Assembly: GCA_036380715.1 (NCBI GenBank)
Contig: DASVEF010000185.1
Location: forward strand, 21,666-85,665
Source of the DNA: UBA5704 sp036380715
GTDB lineage: Bacteria; Acidobacteriota; Thermoanaerobaculia; Multivoradales; UBA5704
DNA: 64,000 bases
Direction of reading: 5' to 3'
The position numbers and the translations under genes are program-made. Below are positions 1-8,199 of the stretch, one piece after another. How positions within the stretch are numbered: the first letter of the stretch is position 1; each line of letters starts with the position of its first letter. The notes beneath the pieces were generated by a model that did not search any database, had not been told where the DNA came from, and worked only from the letters and a program-made list of their open reading frames with translations.

Positions 1-48
1 TCGGCCTGATCACAGAGCTGCGGACAGAAGCGGTCTGATGGGGTGAAC

Positions 49-74
49 GAGGAGACCGCGGGCGCGGTCTCCTC
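49..74. terminator. Strong 12-bp hairpin downstream of the BNR gene
   Basis: Bases 49-60 and 63-74 are perfect reverse complements (GAGGAGACCGCG with CGCGGTCTCCTC). The hairpin lies just beyond the stop of the leftward propeller gene. No T-run follows on either strand, so it is either a 3'-end stabilising hairpin or a terminator without a U-tract. Confidence 0.5.
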
Positions 75-89
75 GAAGTTACTGCAGCT

Positions 90-2660
90 CTAGTTGGACA
101 GCTCCACGCTCCAGACGCTGCGTCCGTGCGTGAAGGCGAACAACCGGCCGTTGTTGAGCTCCAGGTGCTCGACAATGACGTTGGCAAAGCCGGTGTTCTC
201 CCGCATCCAGCTCACGCCGCCGTCGACGGTGACGAACACGCCCAGGTCGGTGCCGATGTAGAGCGTATCCGGCTGCGTCGGGTGGACGACGACGGAGTGC
301 ACCGGCATGTCGGGCAGCGACAGGTCGATGCGGCTCCACGTCGCGCCGCCATCGGTGGTCTTGAACACGTGGCCCACGTGGGCGCCGGAGTTATAGGTCG
401 AGTAGGTGGCGTAGGCGATCAGCGGATTCGCAGGGTCCACCCCGATGGACGAGACGTAGCCCTGGCGAGGCTGCACCGAGGCCCAGGTCACGGGCGCGGT
501 CAGGGTGGTGGCGGCGTTGGTGGTGTAGATGCGTCCGGAGAACGCCGCCGCCGCCGGGAGGTTCTGCATACCGGCGTATACCCGGTTCGGATCGGTGGGC
601 GAGATGCCCCACGACGCGATGCGCGCTCCGAAGCTGTTGCTCACGCGCGTCCAGCTCGTGCCGCGGTTCTCGCTGCGCCAGGCAAAGGCGCCGCCGTACC
701 ACATCCGCTGCGAATTCGTCGGGTCCATGGCAAACGGGTGAATGAACTGGAAGTTCCCCGCTGCTTCCGTGACGCCGCCGAAGATGTTTGCCCAAGTGAC
801 GCCGCCGTTCAACGAGCGCTGCAGGCTCTTGCCGGTGTTCTCGGCGTAGAGGATGTTGGTGTTGTCGCGGGCCACGGCCACGTAGCCGCCGTCGCCGCCG
901 CGGATATCCCGCCAGATCTGCCCCTCGGCCAGATTGCCGAGCAGAGTGCCGTTGTCCTGCGTGCCACCGAAGAAGGCGCTGCCGTCCGGATACACGGTGC
1001 CATGGTAGAACTGCGTGACCTGGTAGCCGTTGTTGAGCGAAGTCCAGCGCACCGCGCCCTCGACCGGCTCGCCGCAGACGCTGGCCAGCGTGGTGCCCAC
1101 CGCGGCGCGGGCGTCGTCGGTGCGATGCACGCCGCCGTCGTTGGCCACGAACATCTTCCGGTTGCTGTCACCGTTGTACTTCGGGTGGAAGGTGATGGCG
1201 TGGTTGTCGGCGTGGGCGTAGTTGGGATCGTCGGCGCCGAACCACCAATAGCTCCCTACACCCCAGGTCTGGCCACCGTCATCGGAGCGCATCAAGTCGA
1301 CGCCCGCCGTCCACACGATGTTCTCGTCCTTGGGATCGACGGCGATCTGGTTGTCGTACCAGCCCTGGTTGAAGAACTGGTTCTGCGAGCCGAAGCCGCA
1401 GTCGCCCAAGAAGGCGTACACCGGGTTGGTGAGCTGGACGGTATTGAGGCGGTTGCTGTCCGTGTAGTGGACGCGAGCCTCCCAGGTGCCGGGAGCGCCG
1501 CTCTCGGTGGAACGGTAGACGGCCAGCAGCGCATAGTCCTGCGGGTGCACGGCGGGCAGATGGTAGAAGGAGGCCAGGGCGTAGACCACCTTCGGGTTCG
1601 ACGGCGCGATGGCCAGGGACGTGCGCCCCATGTTCACTTCGCTCAGCACCGGCTCCCACGTCTGCCCCTGGTCCACGTCCAGCGCGCGCCAGACGGTGGC
1701 CTGCGCCAAGGTGCCGCAGGAGGCGAACACGTAGTTCTGCTTGTCTTCCTGGTGATACTGGATGGCGAGGTCCATGCAGCCGTTCGTGCCCGCCGCGTTC
1801 AGCACCCGGGTCCAGGTGGCGCCGCCATTGGTCGAGCGGAAGATGCCCGTGCGGGTCGCGGCGTAGATGCGCTGCTTGGTCTTGTGGCGCGTCGCCGCCA
1901 GCTTCTGGACGTAGAAGAAGTCCACGTTGTCGGTGGCGGCCAGTTGGCTCCAGGTCTCGCCGTAGTCGGTGGACTTGAAGATGCCCTGCCCGCGGACGGC
2001 GTCGCCATTGAAGAAGCCCTCGCCGGTGCCGGCGTAGAGCACGTTGTCCTGGATGGGATCCTGGATGAGCGAGTTCACCGCGATGTTGACCAGCAGGTCG
2101 CCCTTCGGCTGCCAGGAGGCGCCGCTGTCCGTCGACTTCCAGATACCGCCGGCGACGCCCGCCGTCCACATCAGGTTGTTCTGCGTGCGGTGGATGAGCA
2201 GCGCACGCGAGCGGCCGCCGAAGTTCCCCGGACCCAGCGGCTGCCAGGCGCCGCTGAGCGTTCCGCTGGCAGCGTCGATCGAGGCCGTCGTGGACGCCGA
2301 GATGGCTTGCGCGGCGCCGAGCGTCCGGCCCAGCGACGACGAATACACCGACATCTGCGCCGCTTCGGCCGCCGCCTCTTCCAGATCCGAGATGCTCATG
2401 GCCTGACCACTGGGCGAGCGCTTCGCCCAATAGAAGTCCAGCGCCTCTTGGGGCTGATCGAAGCGTTTGACCTGCTTGGTCTTCAGCTTGGCGATCATCT
2501 GGTCGCGGGCCTGCTGCCGCGCCGGGGTGAGGGTCTGCTGGTCGCGTTCCGCGACCGAGAGTGTGAGAGGGATGAGAATGCCGGCGGCGAGCGCCACGGC
2601 AGTCAGGCTGCCGGCCAGGCTACGCCAGCGTCGACTCTTGATCGGAAGCTGTTGATTCAT
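90..2660 (-). CDS. Secreted BNR/VPS10-type beta-propeller protein
   Basis: Encodes about 856 aa. I place the start at 2660 because GGAG sits six bases upstream; an upstream in-frame start at 2708 lacks this. The N-terminus has a basic stretch and a hydrophobic segment (SLAGSLTAVALAAGILIPL), so the protein is exported or membrane-anchored. The body carries many Asp-box/BNR-like motifs of the form S-x-D-x-G-x-x-W (STDSGASW, STDYGETW, STNGGATW, SDDGGQTW, TTDGGATW), spaced as in sialidase- and sortilin-like propellers. No sialidase catalytic set is evident, so a glycan- or protein-binding propeller is more likely than a glycosidase. Two further propellers lie at 21.6-25.7 kb. The family call is firm; substrate and role are unknown. 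Confidence 0.85.
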   Translation of the reverse strand: MNQQLPIKSRRWRSLAGSLTAVALAAGILIPLTLSVAERDQQTLTPARQQARDQMIAKLKTKQVKRFDQPQEALDFYWAKRSPSGQAMSISDLEEAAAEAAQMSVYSSSLGRTLGAAQAISASTTASIDAASGTLSGAWQPLGPGNFGGRSRALLIHRTQNNLMWTAGVAGGIWKSTDSGASWQPKGDLLVNIAVNSLIQDPIQDNVLYAGTGEGFFNGDAVRGQGIFKSTDYGETWSQLAATDNVDFFYVQKLAATRHKTKQRIYAATRTGIFRSTNGGATWTRVLNAAGTNGCMDLAIQYHQEDKQNYVFASCGTLAQATVWRALDVDQGQTWEPVLSEVNMGRTSLAIAPSNPKVVYALASFYHLPAVHPQDYALLAVYRSTESGAPGTWEARVHYTDSNRLNTVQLTNPVYAFLGDCGFGSQNQFFNQGWYDNQIAVDPKDENIVWTAGVDLMRSDDGGQTWGVGSYWWFGADDPNYAHADNHAITFHPKYNGDSNRKMFVANDGGVHRTDDARAAVGTTLASVCGEPVEGAVRWTSLNNGYQVTQFYHGTVYPDGSAFFGGTQDNGTLLGNLAEGQIWRDIRGGDGGYVAVARDNTNILYAENTGKSLQRSLNGGVTWANIFGGVTEAAGNFQFIHPFAMDPTNSQRMWYGGAFAWRSENRGTSWTRVSNSFGARIASWGISPTDPNRVYAGMQNLPAAAAFSGRIYTTNAATTLTAPVTWASVQPRQGYVSSIGVDPANPLIAYATYSTYNSGAHVGHVFKTTDGGATWSRIDLSLPDMPVHSVVVHPTQPDTLYIGTDLGVFVTVDGGVSWMRENTGFANVIVEHLELNNGRLFAFTHGRSVWSVELSN

Positions 2661-2713
2661 TTTTGCTCCAAAAGATGGGGGGCATTGATTGCCCGCCGAG
2701 TGAAACAACGGCA

Positions 2714-2737
2714 GTCGAAAGCTCCGTCACTTTCGAC
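2714..2737. promoter_or_regulatory. Inverted repeat upstream of the propeller gene
   Basis: GTCGAAAG (2714-2721) and CTTTCGAC (2730-2737) form a perfect 8-bp inverted repeat with an 8-base spacer. It lies 54-77 bases upstream of the start at 2660. It could be an operator or a 5'-leader hairpin; no regulator can be assigned. Confidence 0.35.
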
Positions 2738-2952
2738 TAACCCGGACTGAATGAACAGAGACAGGTAGGCAGATTTCCACAGGTCAACAGGGGCTCCGCA
2801 CCTTCCCGGTATGCACCGATAAGACGCCCATTATGCCTGCTTCCGCAGAGAGCGTCAAGGAGATATTATTCATTGATAACGACACTAAGCAGCAGTGGCA
2901 AGTCAGGAACCTTTCCGCCTCCTGGTGTGTCTATAGGTGCGAGGAGGAGACC

Positions 2953-3645
2953 ATGTTCTCGAACATTCCGCAGATCCCCCCGATTCCCCTTTCCCTCATG
3001 TTGGCGACGTTCTGTCTCTCCACTGTCCTCCTGCAGGCCCCCGGAGCGGCTGGAGAGCCGCCGGTCAAGGACGCGAAGGCAGAAGAGGCCTCCCCGCAGC
3101 AGGAGTACCAGGCGCTTCTCGAAAGGGTCAAGAAGTCCGATGCGTCCGTGGACTTCAAGAGGATGAGATGGCTCCAGACCCAGCTCGACAGCTACGATCC
3201 GTACGGCGCCAGTCGGGAGCACCCGATGGCGGCTTTCCGCGCGGGGGAGGTTGCGCAGGCGAAGATGCTGGCGGAGGGGATCCTCGCGGAGAACTATCTC
3301 CATCTGGAATCTCACCTCGCCGCCGCGGCGGTGGCCGACCAGCGTGGCGACGCGGCGGCCGCGGCACACCACAAGTACGTAGCGCAGGGCGTCCTCGATT
3401 CAATCCTCCAGTCCGGCGACGGCAAGACGCTCGACACAGCGTTCCAGGTGATCGCGCTTTCGGAGGAGTACGCCGTGATGCGTCATTTCGGCCTGCGGAT
3501 CACAGAACAGGCGCTGGTGCATGGCGGCGGAGGACATTCGTACGACCTGCTCAAGGGAGAGGACCCTGAAAGCGGGTCCATCCGGGACGTGTACTTCAAC
3601 ATCGATCCCATCATGAGCGCTCTGGCCAAGAAGTTTTCCCCGTAG
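2953..3645 (+). CDS. Exported protein of unknown function
   Basis: Encodes 230 aa from ATG 2953, preceded by GAGGAGGAGA; the longer in-frame reading from 2833 lacks a ribosome site. Residues about 10-35 are hydrophobic (LSLMLATFCLSTVLLQAPGAAG), consistent with a signal peptide. The mature part is charged and mainly helical-looking, with an Ala-rich stretch (HLAAAAVADQRGDAAAAAHHKY) resembling a TPR-like helical hairpin. I do not recognise a family. A HExxH-type metal site is absent. It stands alone between a leftward gene and a 336-base gap. Confidence 0.7.
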   Translation: MFSNIPQIPPIPLSLMLATFCLSTVLLQAPGAAGEPPVKDAKAEEASPQQEYQALLERVKKSDASVDFKRMRWLQTQLDSYDPYGASREHPMAAFRAGEVAQAKMLAEGILAENYLHLESHLAAAAVADQRGDAAAAAHHKYVAQGVLDSILQSGDGKTLDTAFQVIALSEEYAVMRHFGLRITEQALVHGGGGHSYDLLKGEDPESGSIRDVYFNIDPIMSALAKKFSP

Positions 3646-3981
3646 GGCTCGCTCGCTCCTGCTGTAATTCCCGCCGTCCGTCGCCGATTCGAGGGGCGAA
3701 AAGGCGGCAGCCGTGCGAAAACCTTTGCTCCTATCGGTCCGGCGCCGTGCTTGTCGACCGATACGCAAGTTTTCAATCTCGTTGATCGGTCGTGGCGAGA
3801 ACACAGGAGTATTCGGTTCCCTTTCTTGCACTTCTGCTTGTAGATATTTCTCTCTTGACAGCTTTGGAGAGGCTCTCCTAGTCTCCCCGGGTCTCGCACG
3901 GGCAACGCTGCTCCTGATGACCGGCTCTGAACCCGACCGTGGTGGTCGGTTGTGCGTTAACCAGGCTGTAAAGGAGTTCGC
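3646..3981 (+). promoter_or_regulatory. Intergenic region with a candidate sigma-70 promoter
   Basis: No convincing gene. TTGACA at 3855-3860 is a perfect -35 hexamer, and about 18 bases later TAGTCT (3879-3884) is a weak -10. This would give a leader of about 90 bases for the gene at 3982. The region is AT-richer than its surroundings. A 90-codon open frame (3713-3985) has no ribosome site or recognisable protein and is not called. Confidence 0.4.
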
Positions 3982-4995
3982 ATGAAGAAGATTTGGACCG
4001 CCGTCCTCTGCCTCATCAGTATTCTGGGGGTGCAGCACCTCTCCGCGGCCGGCCCGGAGAAGGAAACCTGGAAGGAGACCAAGGCCAAGTTGAGGGCGGA
4101 GGGTTGGAAGCAGGTCTCCGAGAGGGTGTTCGAGCGCCAGCGGACCGAGACCCAGGTCGAGCATCTCGCCTACGGCCGCGAGGGCCTCGTCTGGACGATC
4201 AGCGAGCTCAAGGGCAGGCTCAAGTCCCTGCAGGAGGAGTATCAGAGCCATCCATCGGAGGACCTCGCCAAGGTCATCGATAGCCTGACCATCAGGATCG
4301 CGGACGCCCGCGAGGAGCTCCTGGGCACTGCGGATGGCATCGCCAGCCTGAGCGAGGCGTCGACCATCGGCTGCAGCCGCTGCTACAGCGCGACCGTGGA
4401 CGCCTACCCCCTCACCGGCTCCCAGGGAGTCGGCGCGGTCGCCGACGCCAAGTTCACCAGCGACTGCGGCAACTCGGGCGATACGTACGCCTACGCCTAC
4501 GCCCGCGCGACCCTGAACGGCACGACCACCACCAAGACGCAGGAAGACCCGCGTTCGGGATCCAACGCGACCAGCCATGCCGCGGCCACCATGAACGGAT
4601 CAGTCGACTGCTACTCGGAAGCCTACGCCGCCACGCAGAGCACCGCCCTGAACATCTTCTACTCGACGACTGAAACCAATTTCTCCTGCCCCGCGCCGGT
4701 GCAGCCTCTCTCGGTGTCGATCTCGGGCAGCACGTACGAGTACTTCGCCGGGACCGCGTGCCGCTCGCGGACCTGGACCGCGACAGTCTCCGGCGGCTCC
4801 TCGCCCTATACCTACAAGTGGTACTCCGGCAGCACGGTGGTGGGGACCGCGAGCACGTACACACGATCGATCTGCCGCACCCATCCCAGCTTCCAGCTCA
4901 AGGTGGTGGTTACCGACAGCACCGGCGCCACCGTCCAGGATCTCCACGATGTCACGGTCGAGGCCGAGCCGATGTGCGGCGACCAGTTCTGCTGA
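3982..4995 (+). CDS. Secreted Cys-containing protein with C-terminal PKD/Ig-like domain
   Basis: Encodes 337 aa. The start at 3982 has AAGGAG seven bases upstream. A clear signal peptide (MKKIWTAVLCLISILGVQHLSAAG) is followed by a charged helical, coiled-coil-like segment (residues about 25-115), a Ser/Thr/Gly/Ala-rich central part with several cysteines, and a C-terminal domain from about 245 (LSVSISGS, then WYSGSTVVGTASTY, then FQLKVVVTDSTGA) that reads like a PKD or Ig-like beta-sandwich. Paired cysteines suggest disulphides outside the cytoplasm. The gene is monocistronic and ends in a strong terminator. Function unknown. Confidence 0.75.
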   Translation: MKKIWTAVLCLISILGVQHLSAAGPEKETWKETKAKLRAEGWKQVSERVFERQRTETQVEHLAYGREGLVWTISELKGRLKSLQEEYQSHPSEDLAKVIDSLTIRIADAREELLGTADGIASLSEASTIGCSRCYSATVDAYPLTGSQGVGAVADAKFTSDCGNSGDTYAYAYARATLNGTTTTKTQEDPRSGSNATSHAAATMNGSVDCYSEAYAATQSTALNIFYSTTETNFSCPAPVQPLSVSISGSTYEYFAGTACRSRTWTATVSGGSSPYTYKWYSGSTVVGTASTYTRSICRTHPSFQLKVVVTDSTGATVQDLHDVTVEAEPMCGDQFC

Positions 4996-5021
4996 GCCGT
5001 ACCGCAGTCTCTGCTGAACGG

Positions 5022-5051
5022 AAAGGGGCCGCTCCGCGGCCCCTTTCTTTT
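5022..5051 (+). terminator. Rho-independent terminator
   Basis: A perfect 11-bp stem (AAAGGGGCCGC at 5022-5032 with GCGGCCCCTTT at 5036-5046), a 3-base loop, then CTTTT. It lies 27 bases after the stop at 4995, between convergent genes. Confidence 0.9.
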
Positions 5052-5072
5052 GCGCCGGAGCGGTGACGAGAT

Positions 5073-5591
5073 CTACTTCCGCCGCCGATAGTGAGCCGTC
5101 ATGAACGCCTGCCAGTTGCCGTCCTCGCCCCGCACGTGCGAGGTCAGCACCCGGTGGTCGTCGCTCCTGAGCTCGATCACATCCCTGTACTTCGACAGGG
5201 TTCCGTCGCCACTGAAGCTGGGGCCCTCGCAATCGAGGGTCAGCACCCTTTCGTCGGTGTCGAGCGAGCCCTCGTACACCCAGAGGTGGGTCATCATCGA
5301 TCCGACCCAAGTGCCCACGAAGCGCTGCCTCTGCGGGTCATAGCCGAGCGTCATGATCGAGGTTCCGGTGCCGCCGCCCGGCATCTCGCCTTCCCCCTCC
5401 GCCACGGTCCAGAGGCCGCCGAGGGACCGCACAATCTCGGTGCCCGTCGTCTTCGTAGGCGGCTCGCCCGGCCCCATCATCGCCTCGGCTTCGAGGGTCC
5501 ACTCGCCGACGAGCCTCTGGAGCCACTTGTGCTCCTTCTGCGGCTCGGCCGCCTTCATCATCGACTCGACTGAAGTTGTCGTCGTCTCCAT
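5073..5591 (-). CDS. DUF1579-like protein
   Basis: Encodes 172 aa from ATG 5591, preceded by AAAGGAGG. The sequence matches the layout of DUF1579 proteins: LVGEWTLEAEAMMGPGEPP near residue 27, GLWTVAEGEG, LGYDPQRQRFVGTWVGSMMTHLW and a C-terminal HYRRRK. These are small calycin-like beta-barrel proteins, mostly of unknown function. No signal peptide, so cytoplasmic. The stop is 21 bases from the terminator of the convergent gene. The family call is confident; no activity can be named. Confidence 0.85.
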   Translation of the reverse strand: METTTTSVESMMKAAEPQKEHKWLQRLVGEWTLEAEAMMGPGEPPTKTTGTEIVRSLGGLWTVAEGEGEMPGGGTGTSIMTLGYDPQRQRFVGTWVGSMMTHLWVYEGSLDTDERVLTLDCEGPSFSGDGTLSKYRDVIELRSDDHRVLTSHVRGEDGNWQAFMTAHYRRRK

Positions 5592-5641
5592 TGCCCGATC
5601 CTCCTTTCGTGGAAACTCTATACCGCTCGGAGCTTCGCGGC

Positions 5642-7375
5642 CTATCCCCGCACCGCCAGCCCCAGAATTCCTGGCAGCTTCGCGAAGGAGGGATCGGCTT
5701 CGAAGCGGACGAGCTTCGGGGTGAGCTTGTGGGCGGTCTTGTGGGTGGCGAACCAGACCGGCTTGGGGAAGACGCGGAAGGGGGCGCGGATCACCGTCTT
5801 CTGTGAGCGGTCGAACATCAGCGTGTTGTGCACCACGCCGGTGCCGGACTGGATGTCCTGCCGGGTGTGGCCGGGAAAGGCTCCCCAGGGGGTGATGACC
5901 AGGCCGTAGCCGAGCGCGGCCCACTGGTTGATCGAAACGGTGCCGTAGCGCAGGTCCGCGATCGCCTTTTCGACTGCCTTCGCCACTTCGGGGTCTTTCA
6001 GAGATGCGGGATGGACGATCAGCGTGATGTTGAGCGTCCCCCAGAGGGTGTCGTTGGCGAAGGCCACGGCGCGCTCGATGTATTCGGGGACGCTGTTCGC
6101 CTCCAGCGCGGTGTCCGCGAAGATGCCGCAGAAGGCTTCGGTGGTGAAGCAGACGTCCTGCCGGTCCGCGGGATCGACGCCCGGCACGAGCATCCAGGGG
6201 AGCTTGTCCCCGGACCTCTCGCCGAACAGCTCGGCTTCGGGGTGGGCCGCGGAGAACATGTCCCAGCGCCCCTCCGCGCCCGTGTACCAGGCCCGGCGCA
6301 CCGGGATGGTCCGCAGCACCTCGCGCACACCCGCCAGGAGCGCCTGCCTCTGCGGCGAGGCGGCGTGTTGCACGATCACCCGGATGGCGTTGCAGTTGAA
6401 TCCGGCGTTGTTGACCAGCATGGAGACCAGGTTTTCGGCGTGGTGGCGGAGGTCCGCCGCGCTCCAGGAACCCTCCGGTCCGGGCACCACGATCACCGGA
6501 CTGACGTTGCCGAGCTCGGAGGTGAAGCGCTTGGTGTTCCGCGGCTCGTCGCGCTCCTTGCGCCGCCGCCCCTCTTCGCCGGGGCCGAAGACGATCGCCT
6601 CGTAGGTGCGGTCCGAGCCGGTGATGTGGATCTCGTCGATCCCGGGGTGGTTGCAGAGGTAGTCCCCCTCTTCGGCGCCGCCGTAGACCACCTTGAAGAA
6701 GCCGCGCTCGACGAGCGGCCTCAAGCCCTCCTCCAGGAGCGGCCCGAGGTAGACGTTGATCGGGTGGGCCTTGTAGAGGACGACCTGGCCCTCGACAAAC
6801 AGCTTGTAGAGGGCATCCATGGGACCGATCGAGGAGACGTTGCCCGCTCCGAGCACCAGGGCGACGGCGCCCTGGCGGTCCTTCCGCCGGTAGGCCACCG
6901 CTTGGGTCTCGGGGAGCGACTCCTCGGTGATCCCGGGCTGCATCCAGACGTCGGCGGTGACGCCTGTGTAGAAGATGCTGTCCCAGACGTCGTAGGGGAA
7001 GATGCGGGCGGTCACCTGGCCGTCCGGCCGCGTGCGCACCGACCCCGGGATGCGCGGCCGGCCGTGCTTCTCGACGTCGGCCAGCGCAAGGCACAGCAGG
7101 CGGATGTTGCGCAGCACGAAGTACGGCCCAACCAGGGCCTCCTCGGCGTTGCCGCGCTCCGGGTCCAGCCCCTCGGCCTCGATGCAGGCCGCGGCCCAGC
7201 GGTCCGCGATCGAGAGGAACGACCGGGTCAGCTCGTGGAGGATTTCGATCCGTTCGCGCACCGGGACGACGGACCAGGCGCGCTTGCGTTCCTGGAGCGC
7301 GGCGACCGCGGCGTCCAACTCCGTGCGTGGAGACGAAGGGGGCGGCGTGTTCACACCTCGGTTGGTCGCGAGCAT
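5642..7375 (-). CDS. Aldehyde dehydrogenase superfamily protein
   Basis: Encodes 577 aa from ATG 7375, preceded by GAGGAGG; an upstream in-frame start at 7408 is less likely. The fold is recognisable: LGAGNVSSIGPMDALYKLFV and VVLYKAHPINVYLGPLLEEGL (cofactor-binding half), a catalytic Cys in FTTEAFCGIFADTALE, and SELGNVSPVIVVPG. At 577 residues it is longer than the usual 480-500 of NAD(P)-dependent ALDHs and looks closer to the acyl-CoA-reductase-like branch. The substrate cannot be inferred from neighbours, which are a DUF1579-like gene and a divergent secreted protein. Confidence 0.85.
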   Translation of the reverse strand: MLATNRGVNTPPPSSPRTELDAAVAALQERKRAWSVVPVRERIEILHELTRSFLSIADRWAAACIEAEGLDPERGNAEEALVGPYFVLRNIRLLCLALADVEKHGRPRIPGSVRTRPDGQVTARIFPYDVWDSIFYTGVTADVWMQPGITEESLPETQAVAYRRKDRQGAVALVLGAGNVSSIGPMDALYKLFVEGQVVLYKAHPINVYLGPLLEEGLRPLVERGFFKVVYGGAEEGDYLCNHPGIDEIHITGSDRTYEAIVFGPGEEGRRRKERDEPRNTKRFTSELGNVSPVIVVPGPEGSWSAADLRHHAENLVSMLVNNAGFNCNAIRVIVQHAASPQRQALLAGVREVLRTIPVRRAWYTGAEGRWDMFSAAHPEAELFGERSGDKLPWMLVPGVDPADRQDVCFTTEAFCGIFADTALEANSVPEYIERAVAFANDTLWGTLNITLIVHPASLKDPEVAKAVEKAIADLRYGTVSINQWAALGYGLVITPWGAFPGHTRQDIQSGTGVVHNTLMFDRSQKTVIRAPFRVFPKPVWFATHKTAHKLTPKLVRFEADPSFAKLPGILGLAVRG

Positions 7376-7585
7376 CGAGGGCCTCCTCAGGGGGCTCAAC
7401 CATAGCACGCTCCTTTCGGCGGCGCGCTCAAGCTACTCTTCTGTACCTTAATTTATAGAAGCAGAAGATGGCTGCTGGTAAAGGGCGCATACGAAAGGAG
7501 GTGAGGCGCTAGGGATTACGAGCCAGACGCTGTCTGACGGATGTCGATGTCTCTCACCGCACTCTGCAAGAAAAAGGAGGTTCCG

Positions 7586-8119
7586 ATGAGACTCTCGAAG
7601 CTTCGGCTCGCCGTGATCGCGGCGCTGGTGATCGGCTTGAGCATGACGGGGGCCGTTTTTGCCCAGGCTCCCAACAACCCTGTGGGGCTTTGGAGTGTGA
7701 CGTTCTACAACGACAACACCCCGAACCTCGCCCAGATGGCGACGCAGAACATCTGTTTCCTGGCCAACGGCACCTGGTACGGCACGACGTTCCCGGCCTG
7801 GAACGGCAGGTGGTTCCAGAAAGGCAACAACGCCGCCGGCAATGGCGACCGGGTCCGCCTCATAGGTAACTACGCGCGAGGAGTCGGCAATGACTCGGCG
7901 GAGCTCGACTTCGTCAACCTGAGGCTCATGACCGGGCCATGGAGCGAGTGGCGGGACGGGTTCCCCTTCTTCGTCTGGACCCGGGTGACCGTGACGAGGA
8001 TCGGCAACATCTGCCCAGCGCCCCTGGGTCCCGAGGTCGATTCGACGATCGAAGACGACGGGAGCAACCCCTTCGACAAGGCCGGCGCCGAGGCGCCGCC
8101 CTGCGAAGCGCAGCCCTGA
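7586..8119 (+). CDS. Small secreted protein of unknown function
   Basis: Encodes 177 aa. ATG 7586 is preceded by AAGGAGG with ideal spacing. The signal peptide (MRLSKLRLAVIAALVIGLSMTGAVFA) is cleaved after AFA or AQA. The mature part starts with NNPVGLWSVTFYNDN and contains GTWYGTTFPAWNGRWFQKG, typical of small lipocalin-like or WD-type secreted beta proteins, and two cysteines. I do not recognise the family. The gene is divergent from the aldehyde dehydrogenase and convergent with adenine deaminase. Confidence 0.7.
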   Translation: MRLSKLRLAVIAALVIGLSMTGAVFAQAPNNPVGLWSVTFYNDNTPNLAQMATQNICFLANGTWYGTTFPAWNGRWFQKGNNAAGNGDRVRLIGNYARGVGNDSAELDFVNLRLMTGPWSEWRDGFPFFVWTRVTVTRIGNICPAPLGPEVDSTIEDDGSNPFDKAGAEAPPCEAQP

Positions 8120-8140
8120 GGTTGTTCTGGCGGCTGCCTC

Positions 8141-8183
8141 CCCCCTCTCCCGGGCGAGTGTGAGTGCGGATGGGAGAGGGGGG
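8141..8183. repeat. CCCTCTCCC palindromic repeat, copy 1 (degenerate)
   Basis: CCCCCTCTCCC at 8141-8151 pairs with GGGAGAGGGGGG at 8172-8183 around a 20-base loop, between two convergent genes. It shares its core with copies at 10.9, 30.2-30.3, 38.9 and 51.3 kb, and may double as a terminator-like hairpin. Confidence 0.6.
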
Positions 8184-8199
8184 CAGGGGGATGAGAGCC

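Noticed and set aside
126..2750. 874-codon plus-strand frame opposite the BNR gene
   Set aside because: Antisense shadow with low-complexity composition and no ribosome site.
3713..3985. 90-codon frame before the secreted PKD protein
   Set aside because: No ribosome site or family, and it spans the probable promoter.
5828..7405. 525-codon plus-strand frame opposite the aldehyde dehydrogenase
   Set aside because: Antisense shadow; composition typical of GC-rich complementary frames.
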